Part shown: positions 6,831 to 14,866 of the stretch, in pieces
Position numbering within the stretch: the first letter of the stretch is position 1
How the letters are laid out: each line of letters begins with the position of its first letter
Origin: JAPLSN01 sp964482955
Lineage (GTDB): Bacteria; Spirochaetota; Spirochaetia; Treponematales; UBA12059
Assembly (NCBI GenBank): GCA_964482955.1
Contig: CAYZZW010000014.1
Span: forward strand, 1 to 57,397
DNA length: 57,397 nucleotides
Direction: 5' to 3'
The notes under the pieces: generated by a model
Databases searched by the model: none
What the model was told of the DNA's origin: nothing
The model's input: only the letters and a program-made list of their open reading frames with translations
Program-made: the position numbers and the translations under genes

Positions 6831-9131
6831 TTATTTCGCGTGCTCGATGAGCGCCGACGCTGGCACGATCTCGTAGCCTTCGCCGAGGAGGGAGTCGATG
6901 AGCAGGTCGAGCTCGGCGAAGAGGTAGTCCTCGCGCCCGCCTTCCGGCACGCCGATCCGGACCGGGACGATGGAACCGGGTTTCTTCTTCGCCATGACCC
7001 GTTCCACGATCTCGGCGGTCGGGAGGTAGGTGCCGGGGATGGTCCTGCCCTCGAGCGCGCCGACCCAGTCGAGCGGGTCAACGTCCCTGCCCACATAGGC
7101 ATAGTTCATCGACCTGGCGGCGTCCAGTATCGGGGTGCTCGTCGAATAGAACGGCGTGTGCCAGACGAGGGAGAGTTCCCGGCCGGTGGCGGCGAAATAC
7201 TCGTCTTCCGTGCGCGCGAGCCCGCGCTTGATGAACTCGGCGTCCACCTTGAAGCGGGCGTCGGTCGGGTCGAAGGTCGTGAAGAACATGTTCCCGATCT
7301 CGTGGCCGCTGGCGGCGATGAGCTTGGCGGCTCCCGGCGCGCGGCGGATGAATTCGCCGTTCACGAAGAAGGTGGCCTTGATCCCGTAGTCGGCCAGCGT
7401 GTTGAGGACCTTCGTGAGGCCCTCGGCCGTGTCGTAGCAGTTGAAGACGAGCGTGACCTCGCGGCGGCGGATGCGCGAGCCGTGGTCGAAGATGTCGGGC
7501 GAGCGGGCTTCGTCGCGGTCCGGGAAGGGCGCGTAGACCTTGAGCGGCGGCTCGAAGAGCGGGTTCGTCCCGAGGCCCTTCACCGAGCGGACCATCACCA
7601 TGTTGCGGTACGAGCCCGTGCGGAGCGCGTCGAGGTAGACGCGGTAGCTCTCGTTGTTGGCGACCGCGGGGCGGCCGCGCCAGGAGTCCGACGCCGTCCA
7701 GGCGCCGTCGCGGAGTTCGTAGGGGCGTCCGCCCGCCTTGGCGGCGGCGACCGAGTCCGCGAGGGACGACCAGGAGCCCGCCTCGACGTTCGAAATGCCG
7801 AGGAGCGAGCGCGAGCTTCCGTCGGCGGAGACGAGCTCGAGGGTGTCGGTGCCGGCGACGACGAGCTTTGCGTCGTCGAGCCAGACCGCGCGGAGCGAGC
7901 CGGGCGCGGGGATGACGGCCAGGCTCGACCAGTCGGCGTACTTCCGGATCGTCACGCCTTCCTTCGAGACGACCGCTACCCGCGAGAGGTCGGCCGTGGG
8001 GACGAGGGCCAACGCGCCGGGCACCTCGAGTTCCTTGAAGGTCTGCGTAAGGCTCGCGTCGTCGACCGAGCGCGGGGCCTGGATGCGGTAGGCGCCCGCG
8101 ACGCGCGTGCCGTTCCGGAGGGAGCGCGTGAAGATGGTGATGAGGCCGTCGTCCGGCCACAGCACGTCCACGACGATCGTGTCGCCCTGGAGGAAAAGAT
8201 AGGGCAGGCTGGCCACGCGCGACGAGCGCCCGTAGTCGTCCGGATCGAGGTAATAAAGGAAGAGATTGCGCCCGTCCTTGCAGAAGAGCAGCTTGGCGCC
8301 GTCCGGCGAGATGCGGAAGGAGTCGAAGTTCGGGTCGAACGAGAAGGGGACGGTGCCGACCATCGTGCCGATGGAGACGATGCCGGCGTAGAGCGCCTGC
8401 GTGAAGAACTCCGAGGAGCGGACGCGGTAGAGCGAGCGGTCCTTCACGAAGAAGAGGCTGTTGTCGACGCCCCAGGCGGTCGCCTCGATGCGTCCCTTGA
8501 AGGCGACGCGGTAGCTTTCGTCGAGGACGCGCGCGCCCTTGTACTGGTCGATCGAGTAGTAGTGGACGTAGCCGCGCCGTTCGTAGACGAAAAAGCGCGA
8601 GTCCGGGGACCAGCGGGCGGGGAACACGTCGATCGAGGTGCCGACGCCGCTCGACACGACGGTTTCCGTTCCCTTTTCGATGTCGAAGAGGATGATGCGG
8701 CCGTAGCCGAAGGAACTCGGGCTGAAATAGAGCAGGTATTTGCCGTCGGGCGACGCCGCGACGTCGGGAAGCTTGCCCGTGTGGACGGGGTTGCCGCGCG
8801 CGAACGAGGGGAAGCCGGACACGGGCTTGAACGACGCGAAATTCCCCGAGCTGCGGAAGACGCCGAAGCGGTTGCGGACCTGCAGGACGCGGCCGCCGTC
8901 GAGGAGCTCCATCGCCTCCGGGTAGAAGCTGAGCGGCTCGATGTCGGACGTGCCGAGCTTCGCGCGGAACAGCGTGCGGAAGGCCCCGCCGCCGGGAAGG
9001 TCCGCCCGTACCGTGAACAGGAGGAGGTCGGCCGCGTTGACATCCGGGTCGGAGAACTCGACCTCGGCGGGCATGGGGAGGACCGTGATGAACGCCAGCG
9101 CGAGCGCCGACGCGAGGAACGCGTTTCGCAT
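6831..9131 (-). CDS. Exported beta-propeller protein with degenerate polysaccharide deacetylase domain
   Basis: The start at 9131 is preceded by AAGGGG and gives 766 residues with a signal peptide (MRNAFLASALALAFITV). Residues about 30-530 contain repeated propeller-like blades such as ASPDGKYLLYFSPSSFGYG, WSPDSRFFVYE and ISPDGAKLLFCKDG, as in TolB/WD-type propellers. The C-terminal quarter follows the NodB deacetylase fold: VTLVFNCYDTAEGLTKVLN, YGIKATFFVNGEF, ASGHEIGN and WHTPFYSTS. The usual metal and catalytic residues are altered: TFDD is replaced by FNCYD, the second motif keeps one His, and the conserved Arg is absent. It may bind rather than hydrolyse glycans in the periplasm. Confidence 0.8.
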   Translation of the reverse strand: MRNAFLASALALAFITVLPMPAEVEFSDPDVNAADLLLFTVRADLPGGGAFRTLFRAKLGTSDIEPLSFYPEAMELLDGGRVLQVRNRFGVFRSSGNFASFKPVSGFPSFARGNPVHTGKLPDVAASPDGKYLLYFSPSSFGYGRIILFDIEKGTETVVSSGVGTSIDVFPARWSPDSRFFVYERRGYVHYYSIDQYKGARVLDESYRVAFKGRIEATAWGVDNSLFFVKDRSLYRVRSSEFFTQALYAGIVSIGTMVGTVPFSFDPNFDSFRISPDGAKLLFCKDGRNLFLYYLDPDDYGRSSRVASLPYLFLQGDTIVVDVLWPDDGLITIFTRSLRNGTRVAGAYRIQAPRSVDDASLTQTFKELEVPGALALVPTADLSRVAVVSKEGVTIRKYADWSSLAVIPAPGSLRAVWLDDAKLVVAGTDTLELVSADGSSRSLLGISNVEAGSWSSLADSVAAAKAGGRPYELRDGAWTASDSWRGRPAVANNESYRVYLDALRTGSYRNMVMVRSVKGLGTNPLFEPPLKVYAPFPDRDEARSPDIFDHGSRIRRREVTLVFNCYDTAEGLTKVLNTLADYGIKATFFVNGEFIRRAPGAAKLIAASGHEIGNMFFTTFDPTDARFKVDAEFIKRGLARTEDEYFAATGRELSLVWHTPFYSTSTPILDAARSMNYAYVGRDVDPLDWVGALEGRTIPGTYLPTAEIVERVMAKKKPGSIVPVRIGVPEGGREDYLFAELDLLIDSLLGEGYEIVPASALIEHAK

Positions 9132-9196
9132 GGGGAACCCCTTCATCCGAATATCGGCCGATTCCGGTCCGAACTGCACCCGAGGATTCCGGGCGC

Positions 9197-10183
9197 TCAA
9201 CGCGGCGCGCGCGCGGCCTTGGACAGGCGGTCGTTGACGGCGCGGCCTATCCCCTCGTCGGGGACGCGCTCGGCCCAGATTTCCGGGTAGCCGCCCCCGT
9301 CGAGCTCGTGGAGGACGTCGAAGAGCGCCGCCGCGGCTTCCACGGTGGAGCCCGACTTCGAGAGGGCGCGGACCGCCGTGAAGCGCGATGCCGCGCCGGA
9401 TGTCCGCAGGGTCGCCTCGGAAAAGAACAGGGCCGCCGAGCCGGGCGCGGGCTCGGCCGTCGCGAGGGCGCCGAAGGGCACGAGACGGAGTCGGGAGCGC
9501 GGGGCGTAGTGGCTGGCGAGCTGACCCGGCGAGATCGGCGCGCCCGACAGCCATTCCTTCGTTTCCACGCGGCCCGCGACTTCGCGGAGCCGTTCCATGG
9601 GAAGCCCGCCCTGACGGAGCACGACGGGCGTATCGCCCGTGACGTCGACCACCGTGCTCTCGACGCCGACGTCGCAGGGGCCGCCGTCGAGGATGAAGTC
9701 GACGCGGTCGCCGAGCTGGCGGGCGACGTGCTCCGCGCGGGTCGGCGAGAGGTAGCCGAAGGGGTTGGCGCTCGGGGCGGCGACCGCGCCGGTCGAGCGT
9801 TCGATGAGCGCGCGGGCGACGGGATGGGACGGGAAGCGCACCGCCACCGTGGGCAGCCCGCTCGTCGCCAGGTCCGGTACTATCGGTTTTTTCCGCAAAA
9901 TGAGGGTGAGCGGCCCGGGCCAGAAGGCGGCCATGAGGAGGCGCGCGGTCGCGGACGGCGACTCCGCGAGGATCCGGATCGTGGCGAGGTCCGCGACGTG
10001 GACGATGAGGGGGTCGAAGCGCGGCCTGCCCTTGGCTTCGAACACCCGCGCGAGCGCCGCGGGATCGTAGGCGTTCGCGCCGAGCCCGTACACGGTCTCC
10101 GTGGGCAGGGCGACGAGCTTGCCCGCCTTGAGCGCTTCCGCGGCTTTCGTGATGTTCTCGTCGGTGGCCTCGAGGATTTCCAT
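9197..10183 (-). CDS. L-threonylcarbamoyladenylate synthase (Sua5 form)
   Basis: The enzyme makes threonylcarbamoyl-AMP from threonine, bicarbonate and ATP, the first step of the universal t6A37 modification of ANN-decoding tRNAs. The product (328 aa) has the YrdC core: GKLVALPTETVYGLGANA, ARVFEAKGRPRFDPL, WPGPLTLIL, TVAVRFPSHPVARALI, PSANPFGYLSPT and DVGVESTVVD. After the linker SGAPISPGQLASHYAPR comes the extra C-terminal Sua5 domain, so this is the longer Sua5 form rather than TsaC. The start ATG at 10183 gives MEILEATDENI directly ahead of the conserved core. Confidence 0.92.
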   Translation of the reverse strand: MEILEATDENITKAAEALKAGKLVALPTETVYGLGANAYDPAALARVFEAKGRPRFDPLIVHVADLATIRILAESPSATARLLMAAFWPGPLTLILRKKPIVPDLATSGLPTVAVRFPSHPVARALIERSTGAVAAPSANPFGYLSPTRAEHVARQLGDRVDFILDGGPCDVGVESTVVDVTGDTPVVLRQGGLPMERLREVAGRVETKEWLSGAPISPGQLASHYAPRSRLRLVPFGALATAEPAPGSAALFFSEATLRTSGAASRFTAVRALSKSGSTVEAAAALFDVLHELDGGGYPEIWAERVPDEGIGRAVNDRLSKAARAPR

Positions 10184-10341
10184 GCGTCTCCGTGCCGCGG
10201 CGTGCCCGCCCGCTTCAAGCGATTCCGGACGACCAGTATACCGGGGCGGGGCGGCGCGGTCGAGGGCGGCGCGAACCGGCGGGAACCGGCGGAAGCAGCA
10301 GGTCGACGCGGGTGGCCCGGTGCCGTTATATTCTTTCCATA

Positions 10342-11439
10342 ATGCGCGTTCAGGCGATCGACGGAGCCGCGGCCGCGTTCGGCCTGCTCCGGAATCAGCG
10401 TATTTCCCCACTCAGTCCGGTGGAGCCGGGCGCCGCCGTTCCCGCAGCGGGGAAGGTCCGCGCGCGCCCGGGCCGCGACGAGGACGACGGGCGCTCCGGC
10501 GTCCTGGCGACCATATCGGACGAAGCCCGCGCCGCGTTCGGTACGATGAGTCGCGCGGATGACGGTCGCGCGTTCGGAGCCATCGAGCTGCCGGACGGTT
10601 ACGACGCCGTCGGCTCGATCGCAACAGGCGCGAAAGACGCGCGGTCCGGGGCGGTGAAACGCGCGGCCGGAGACAAGACGGGCGCCGGGAGTCTCGACGA
10701 GACGTTGCGGGGAATTACCGAGCGACGCGATGCCGAGCGCGAAGCCGGAACGGCCGACGACGCCGAGCGTCTGCTCGAGCGGGCGACGAAGAAGCGCGGC
10801 GCCGAGCGGAAACTCGGCGAAGCCCTCACGGAAAAGGGCCGGATCCAGCGCGGGGACGCCGAGCGCGAGCGGGCGGGCGACCTGGAGTTCGCGGCCGTCG
10901 TGCGCGAACTGCGCGGGCGCGATTCGGAAGTCCGCGCGCACGAAGCGGCGCACGTGGCCGCGGGCGGCCGCTTCGTCCGGGGCGGCGCGAGCTTTTCGCT
11001 CCAGCGCGGCCCCGACGGGCGGATGTACGCCGTCGGCGGCGAAGTCGGCATCGACACGTCGCCGATTCCGGGGAACCCCGCGGCGACCGCGGCCAAGATG
11101 CGCACGGTGCGCGCGGCGGCCCTGGCCCCCGCGGAACCGTCGGGCGCGGACCACTCCGTGGCGGCGGCCGCTTCCCAGGAAGAAGCCCGCGCGTTGGCCG
11201 AGCTCGCCGCGAAGCGCTCGGAAGAGGCGGCAGGTCCCCGCCGCGGCGACGAACCCGCGGACGTCGCGCGGTCCGAGCCCGTGGAAGAAACGGATTCGCC
11301 TCGTGACGGTAGCATGACGGCGTCCCTCCGGCCGGCAGCAGCCGACGAAGCCGGTTACCGCCGTGACGACGGACTGGCGGCCGCGTTCAGATTGGCGCCT
11401 GTCGACGAAGCGGGCGCCCGCGTGGACCTGTATGCGTAA
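10342..11439 (+). CDS. SprA-related putative metalloprotease-like protein
   Basis: The product (365 aa) is Ala/Arg/Glu-rich and soluble. The central block reads ELRGRDSEVRAHEAAHVAAG, then GASFSLQRGPDGRMYAVGGE and VGIDTSPIPGNPAATAAKMR, which is the conserved core of the SprA-related family. The HEAAH sequence fits an HExxH zinc-binding pattern. The N-terminal 190 residues are low-complexity charged helix and the C-terminal 100 residues are disordered Ala/Glu/Arg repeats. Family function is not established. The start at 10342 is taken because upstream codons give only unstructured Arg-rich sequence. No signal peptide is visible. Confidence 0.75.
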   Translation: MRVQAIDGAAAAFGLLRNQRISPLSPVEPGAAVPAAGKVRARPGRDEDDGRSGVLATISDEARAAFGTMSRADDGRAFGAIELPDGYDAVGSIATGAKDARSGAVKRAAGDKTGAGSLDETLRGITERRDAEREAGTADDAERLLERATKKRGAERKLGEALTEKGRIQRGDAERERAGDLEFAAVVRELRGRDSEVRAHEAAHVAAGGRFVRGGASFSLQRGPDGRMYAVGGEVGIDTSPIPGNPAATAAKMRTVRAAALAPAEPSGADHSVAAAASQEEARALAELAAKRSEEAAGPRRGDEPADVARSEPVEETDSPRDGSMTASLRPAAADEAGYRRDDGLAAAFRLAPVDEAGARVDLYA

Positions 11440-11722
11440 GCCGCCGATCTTCGCGCCAGGGGCCGCAGCGAAAAACCCGGAGCGCGCGCGGTCTGGCCGC
11501 GCGCGCGAGGATTTGAAGCGGAGGACCCGACCCGATTCGGGCGCGCTTTCGGCGTACCCGAGAGAACGGGCTTCGCTCGTCGATATCCATGACGGCGTGC
11601 CCGAATCGGGAGGCGCCCCTTCGTTGAACTCTCCTTTTTATTCCTTCCGTTTTATCTTTCTACCTTCTTTCTCCGTGTCTCCGTGCCTCCGTGGCAATTA
11701 AATCCTGATGATTGGAGCGATC
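11440..11722. other. Intergenic region with two strong inverted repeats
   Basis: No gene is seen. It holds a perfect 10-bp GC hairpin (GCGCGCGCGG at 11482-11491 with its complement at 11497-11506, 5-nt loop), a perfect 12-bp inverted repeat (CCCGATTCGGGC at 11531-11542 and its complement at 11599-11610), and a pyrimidine-rich repeat (11631-11696). The GC hairpin lacks a U tract, so intrinsic termination is uncertain. Confidence 0.7.
11631..11696 (-). repeat. Purine-rich CACGGAG repeat, member of the dispersed family
   Basis: On the minus strand it reads GCCACGGAGGCACGGAGACA followed by CGGAG and a tract of mostly A and G. The organisation (tandem 8-9 nt units plus a purine tail) is the same as at 13534, 27854, 28015, 52711 and 52823, with CACGGAG in place of CACGAAGG. 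Confidence 0.6.
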
Positions 11723-12427
11723 ATGAGCGTGCACATCGAAGCCAAGCCCGGCGAAATCGCCGAGGGCATACTCCTGCCGGGCGATCCCCTGCGGGCGAAA
11801 TTCATCGCGGAGAACTTCCTCGAGGAGCCGGTCCGGTTCAACGCGGTGCGGAACATGTTCGGGTACACGGGCACGTACCGCGGCGTCCGCGTGTCGGTGA
11901 TGGGCACGGGCATGGGGATGCCGTCGCACTCGATTTACGTCAACGAACTACTGCGCGAGTATGGCGTGCGGCGGGCCATTCGCGTGGGCACCTGCGGCTC
12001 GATCGCCGAGGGCGTGGGCATCCGCGACCTGGTGGTGGCCCTGAGCGCGTCCACCGACTCGAACGTGAACCGCATCCGCTTCAAGGGGCTCGACTACGCG
12101 CCGACGGCGTCGTGGGCGCTCGCGGAAAAGGCGGTGGCGGCGGCACGCGAGGCGAAACGGCACGTTCATGTCGGGCCCATCCTCTCGAGCGACAGTTTCT
12201 ACGGCGACGACCCGGACGCGTGGCGGCTCTGGGCGCGCTACGGGGTGCTGGCCATCGAGATGGAGACCGCCGAGCTCTACACGCTGGCCGCCAAGTTCCG
12301 GGCCGAGGCGCTGTCCATCCTCACGGTGAGCGACAGCCTGGTGACCGGCGAGGCGACGCCGTCCGCGGAGCGCGAGCAGGGCTTCGGCGCGATGGCGGAG
12401 CTGGCGCTCGGGGTGCTGGTCAAATAA
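11723..12427 (+). CDS. deoD: Purine-nucleoside phosphorylase, DeoD type
   Basis: The enzyme cleaves purine (deoxy)ribonucleosides with phosphate to free base and sugar 1-phosphate for salvage. The 234-residue product has the hexameric DeoD signature throughout: MSVHIEAKPGEIAEGILLPG, DPLRAKFIAENF, MGTGMGMPSHSIYVNEL, VRVGTCGS-like IRVGTCGSIAEGV, AIEMETAELYTLA and ILTVSDSLVTGE with the catalytic Asp. The ATG at 11723 has GGAG at 11714-11718 and matches the usual DeoD start; an ATG at 11708 would add five residues. The gene is immediately followed by tatA with an 11-bp gap, so deoD and the tat genes probably form one transcript. Confidence 0.95.
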   Translation: MSVHIEAKPGEIAEGILLPGDPLRAKFIAENFLEEPVRFNAVRNMFGYTGTYRGVRVSVMGTGMGMPSHSIYVNELLREYGVRRAIRVGTCGSIAEGVGIRDLVVALSASTDSNVNRIRFKGLDYAPTASWALAEKAVAAAREAKRHVHVGPILSSDSFYGDDPDAWRLWARYGVLAIEMETAELYTLAAKFRAEALSILTVSDSLVTGEATPSAEREQGFGAMAELALGVLVK

Positions 12428-12437
12428 GGAGTGTTCC

Positions 12438-12611
12438 ATGATCGGATTCGGAGAAGTGCTCGTCATCGCCTTCATCGTCGTGTTGATTTTCGGGTCGACG
12501 CAGATCCCGAAGCTGGCCCGCTCCCTCGGCGAGGGCCTCCGCGAGTTCAAGAAGGCGGTCCGCGAAGAGAAATCCGAGGGCGAAAAGCCCGACGAACAGA
12601 AACCGGACTGA
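12438..12611 (+). CDS. tatA: Twin-arginine translocase subunit TatA
   Basis: This 57-residue protein has a short periplasmic start (MIGFGEV), one membrane helix (LVIAFIVVLIFGSTQIP), the FG hinge, an amphipathic helix (KLARSLGEGLREFKKAV) and an acidic tail, which is the TatA layout. TatA oligomers form the protein-conducting element for folded Tat substrates. A GGAG box at 12428-12431 precedes the ATG by six bases. It lies seven bases upstream of tatC. It is shorter than most TatA proteins in the tail only. Confidence 0.92.
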   Translation: MIGFGEVLVIAFIVVLIFGSTQIPKLARSLGEGLREFKKAVREEKSEGEKPDEQKPD

Positions 12612-12618
12612 TCGACCC

Positions 12619-13350
12619 ATGACGGGAAATCCCGCGCGGGATCCGGAGCGCACGCTCGACTTCGTCGGGCACCTCGTCGAGCTCAGGAACCGCGTCCTCT
12701 GGGTACTCGTCCTGCTCCTGCCGCTTTCGGCCGCGGGCTGGTTCGCGTATCCGTACGTCAACGCCGCGATCGTGGCGACCGTCGGCGAGAAGCTGTATCT
12801 CACCACGGTGGCCGAGGGCTTTTCCGTGCGATTTTCGATGAGCCTGCTCGTCGGCTTCGTGCTCGTCCTGCCCTTCGCGGTTTTCCAGGCGTTCGCCTTC
12901 CTCTTCCCGGGCTTGAAACCCGTCGAGCGGCGCTGGCTCGTCGGGCTCACGGTCGCGTCCACGCTGCTCATGGGCGCGGGCGTGGCGTACGGCTACGAGC
13001 TCATCCTGCCCGTCTCGGTGAAGTTCCTCATGTCGCGCGCGTTCTCGCCGGACGGCATCGGGCGCGTGCTCTATTATTCGGACTACCTCGGCTTCTTCCT
13101 GCAATTCCTGGTCGCGTTCGGCATCGCCTTCCAGCTGCCGATCGCGGTGCTCTTCATCGTGCGGAGCGGGCTCCTCACGGTGGGCGCCGTCGCGAAGGCG
13201 ACGAAAGGCGTGGTGGTGGGCATCTTCGTCGTCGCCGCGATCATCACGCCGCCCGATATCTTCTCGCAGCTCTGCGTCGCGCTGCCCATGGTGGCGCTGT
13301 ACTTCGTGTCCCTCCTCATCGCCCGCCTGCTCGTTCCGAGGAAGCGCTGA
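12619..13350 (+). CDS. tatC: Twin-arginine translocase subunit TatC
   Basis: The 243-residue protein opens with DFVGHLVELRNRVLWVLV, the cytoplasmic TatC motif that contacts twin-arginine signal peptides (usual form HLxELRxR), and has six hydrophobic segments including LLVGFVLVLPFAVFQAFAFL and a central FLFPGLKPVERRW block matching the family's F..PGL..ER. TatC is the multi-spanning receptor core of the Tat complex. It sits between tatA and a second tatA/B-like gene, with the downstream start codon overlapping its stop. Confidence 0.95.
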   Translation: MTGNPARDPERTLDFVGHLVELRNRVLWVLVLLLPLSAAGWFAYPYVNAAIVATVGEKLYLTTVAEGFSVRFSMSLLVGFVLVLPFAVFQAFAFLFPGLKPVERRWLVGLTVASTLLMGAGVAYGYELILPVSVKFLMSRAFSPDGIGRVLYYSDYLGFFLQFLVAFGIAFQLPIAVLFIVRSGLLTVGAVAKATKGVVVGIFVVAAIITPPDIFSQLCVALPMVALYFVSLLIARLLVPRKR

Positions 13351-13631
13351 TGTTCGGCGTCGGTATCGGAGAGATCGCCGTCATCCTGCTCGTGGTGTTC
13401 CTCGTGTCGCCCAAGGACCTGCCCAAAGCTATGCGCAAGCTGGCCCAGCTCGGCGAGGCGCTGTCCGGCGTCAAGCGCGAATTGGCCGACCTCGAACGCG
13501 AAGTCCGTGATGCAACCGACTATGAGAAGAAGGATCACGAAGGGCATGAAGCTGTGATCACGAAGGGCACGAAGGAAGAGAAGAAGGTGGAAGGGGAAGA
13601 AGGGATGAAGAATGAGGTGAGGGAAGGGTGA
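13350..13631 (+). CDS. tatB: TatA/TatB-like subunit with repeat-derived tail
   Basis: The ATG at 13350 overlaps the tatC stop (ATGA-type coupling). Residues 1-55 follow the TatB pattern: MFGVGIGEIAVILLVVFLVS with an early Glu in the membrane helix, the PKDLPKAMRKL hinge, then an amphipathic helix. The TatB assignment over TatA is inferred from the Glu and the D/P hinge. The last 35 or so residues (EKKDHEGHEAVITKGTKEEK onward) are encoded by a copy of the dispersed CACGAAGG repeat at 13534-13628, so the native end has been replaced or extended. The tail's very high charge should not affect the membrane part. Confidence 0.85.
   Translation: MFGVGIGEIAVILLVVFLVSPKDLPKAMRKLAQLGEALSGVKRELADLEREVRDATDYEKKDHEGHEAVITKGTKEEKKVEGEEGMKNEVREG
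13534..13628 (+). repeat. CACGAAGG repeat inside the tatB 3' end
   Basis: Two units, ATCACGAAGGGCATGAAG (13534-13551) and ATCACGAAGGGCACGAAGG (13557-13575), are followed by an almost pure purine tract up to the fic start codon. The structure equals that of the intergenic copies at 27854-27924, which identifies it as a mobile or expanded repeat that entered coding sequence. Confidence 0.75.
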
Positions 13632-14608
13632 GCGGGTATAGGCCGCCGTTCAACGCGACACCGAAGGTCGTATCGCTGGTGGCGGGGATAGCCGAGGCGC
13701 TTGGTACGTTGAGCGCGGCGGGAACCGATGCCGGGCGCTTGAGACTGAGGCGGGTGGATCGCGTCCGAACGATTCAGGGAACCCTCGCGATCGAAGGTAA
13801 CAGTCTCGGCGAAGAGCAGATTACCGCCATACTCGAGGGCAAGCGAGTCCTGGCCGATCCCCGCGCGATCATCGAAGTCAAGAACGCGATGCGCGCCTAC
13901 GACGCTTTGGGCGATTATGATCCGACCGAGCGATCCGACCTTCTGGCAGCGCACGGTATCATGATGGACGGGCTCATCGACGACGCGGGTTCGTTCAGGA
14001 CCAAGGCGGCCGGAGTCATGAAAGGGCATGCCGTGATCCACACGGCGCCGCCATCGGATTTGGTACCTTCCCTTGTCACCGACCTTCTTCGCTGGCTGAA
14101 AGGGACCGATGACCATCCGCTGATCGCAAGTTCGGTATTTCACTACGAATTCGAGTTCATCCATCCGTTCACGGACGGCAACGGGCGTATGGGAAGGTTG
14201 TGGCAGACGCTCGTCCTGTCACGATGGAATCCGGTCTTTGAATATATTCCCATCGAAAACGTGATATATCGCGGTCAGGCTGGGTATTACGATGCTATCA
14301 ATCGCTCGAACGCGTCGGGTGACGCGACGGCATTTCTTGAATTCATGTTGCGCGCGATTCATGATGCGGTTCGTGACGCAGTTATAGGTTCGGAGAAAAG
14401 TTCGGAGAATAGTTCGGAGAAAAGTTCGGAGAAAATACTCAGATTGTTGAGGGAACGCCCGGAACTGACGATCGCCGCGCTTGCGGACGCCTTGTCGCTT
14501 TCAACCAGAAGCATCGAAAAATCGCTCAAACGGCTTCAGTCCGAAGGCTCCCTCCGCCGCATCGGCCCGGCCAAAGGTGGCCACTGGGAAGTGCCATCGG
14601 GAAGATGA
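13628..14608 (+). CDS. Fic-domain protein with autoinhibitory motif and winged-helix tail
   Basis: Fic enzymes transfer AMP or other phospho-groups from nucleotides to protein hydroxyls. The 326-residue product has the core FEFIHPFTDGNGRMGRLW, matching HPFx(D/E)GN(G/K)R with the catalytic His. An N-terminal TLAIEGNSL fits the (S/T)xxxE(G/N) inhibitory helix, so this is a self-inhibited class II member and needs no separate antitoxin. Residues about 271-326 (LLRERPELTIAALADALSLS and TRSIEKSLKRL) form a winged helix that could bind DNA. Between them is a Ser/Glu/Lys linker from a 12-bp tandem repeat. A GTG start overlaps the tatB stop by four bases. Confidence 0.9.
   Translation: MSGYRPPFNATPKVVSLVAGIAEALGTLSAAGTDAGRLRLRRVDRVRTIQGTLAIEGNSLGEEQITAILEGKRVLADPRAIIEVKNAMRAYDALGDYDPTERSDLLAAHGIMMDGLIDDAGSFRTKAAGVMKGHAVIHTAPPSDLVPSLVTDLLRWLKGTDDHPLIASSVFHYEFEFIHPFTDGNGRMGRLWQTLVLSRWNPVFEYIPIENVIYRGQAGYYDAINRSNASGDATAFLEFMLRAIHDAVRDAVIGSEKSSENSSEKSSEKILRLLRERPELTIAALADALSLSTRSIEKSLKRLQSEGSLRRIGPAKGGHWEVPSGR
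14389..14436 (+). repeat. 12-bp tandem repeat, four copies, in fic
   Basis: Units of TTCGGAGAAAAG start at 14389, 14401, 14413 and 14425 with single-base changes. They keep the frame and encode a SEKS/SENS linker between the Fic domain and the winged helix, so copy-number change would alter linker length by four residues without a frameshift. Confidence 0.85.
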
Positions 14609-14736
14609 CCAACAACGACTGTACTTAGGAACACGAGAATCGCTGCCGGCGCATGCATGCGCGAGGTCTGCGCGGCGTGAAACGGGGATGAACCGTCCGC
14701 CGAACGCGAACCGAACGCGACCGGGCGGGTGGCATG

Positions 14737-14785
14737 AAAAAAGGAGCTGTCGCGAGGTGTCCTCGAGCGATAGCTCCTTTTTTTT
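14737..14785. terminator. Strong bidirectional intrinsic terminator
   Basis: AAAAAAGGAGCTGTCGC (14737-14753) pairs with GCGATAGCTCC plus eight T (14767-14785), and the intervening GAGG-TGT-CCTC extends the stem to a 3-nt loop. It has poly-A on one side and poly-T on the other, between convergent fic and the coiled-coil gene, so it can terminate both transcripts. Confidence 0.92.
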
Positions 14786-14866
14786 ATGACAGGCTCCGCC
14801 CGAATCGATTCCTTTCGACCCGCCGCGCGTCCGCTTGCGACGCGGCCTGTCGTCCTTGGCAGCGTC

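Noticed and set aside
5038..6876. Plus-strand open frame of about 612 codons opposite the Lon-like gene
   Set aside because: Antisense shadow of a gene with complete catalytic motifs; the translated product is low-complexity Val/Glu/Arg with no domain.
2777..7102. A minus-strand frame spanning the HDOD gene and running across the Lon-like gene to 7102
   Set aside because: Only the part after ATG 4297 has family features; the remainder is out-of-frame Arg/Pro-rich sequence over the Lon-like gene.
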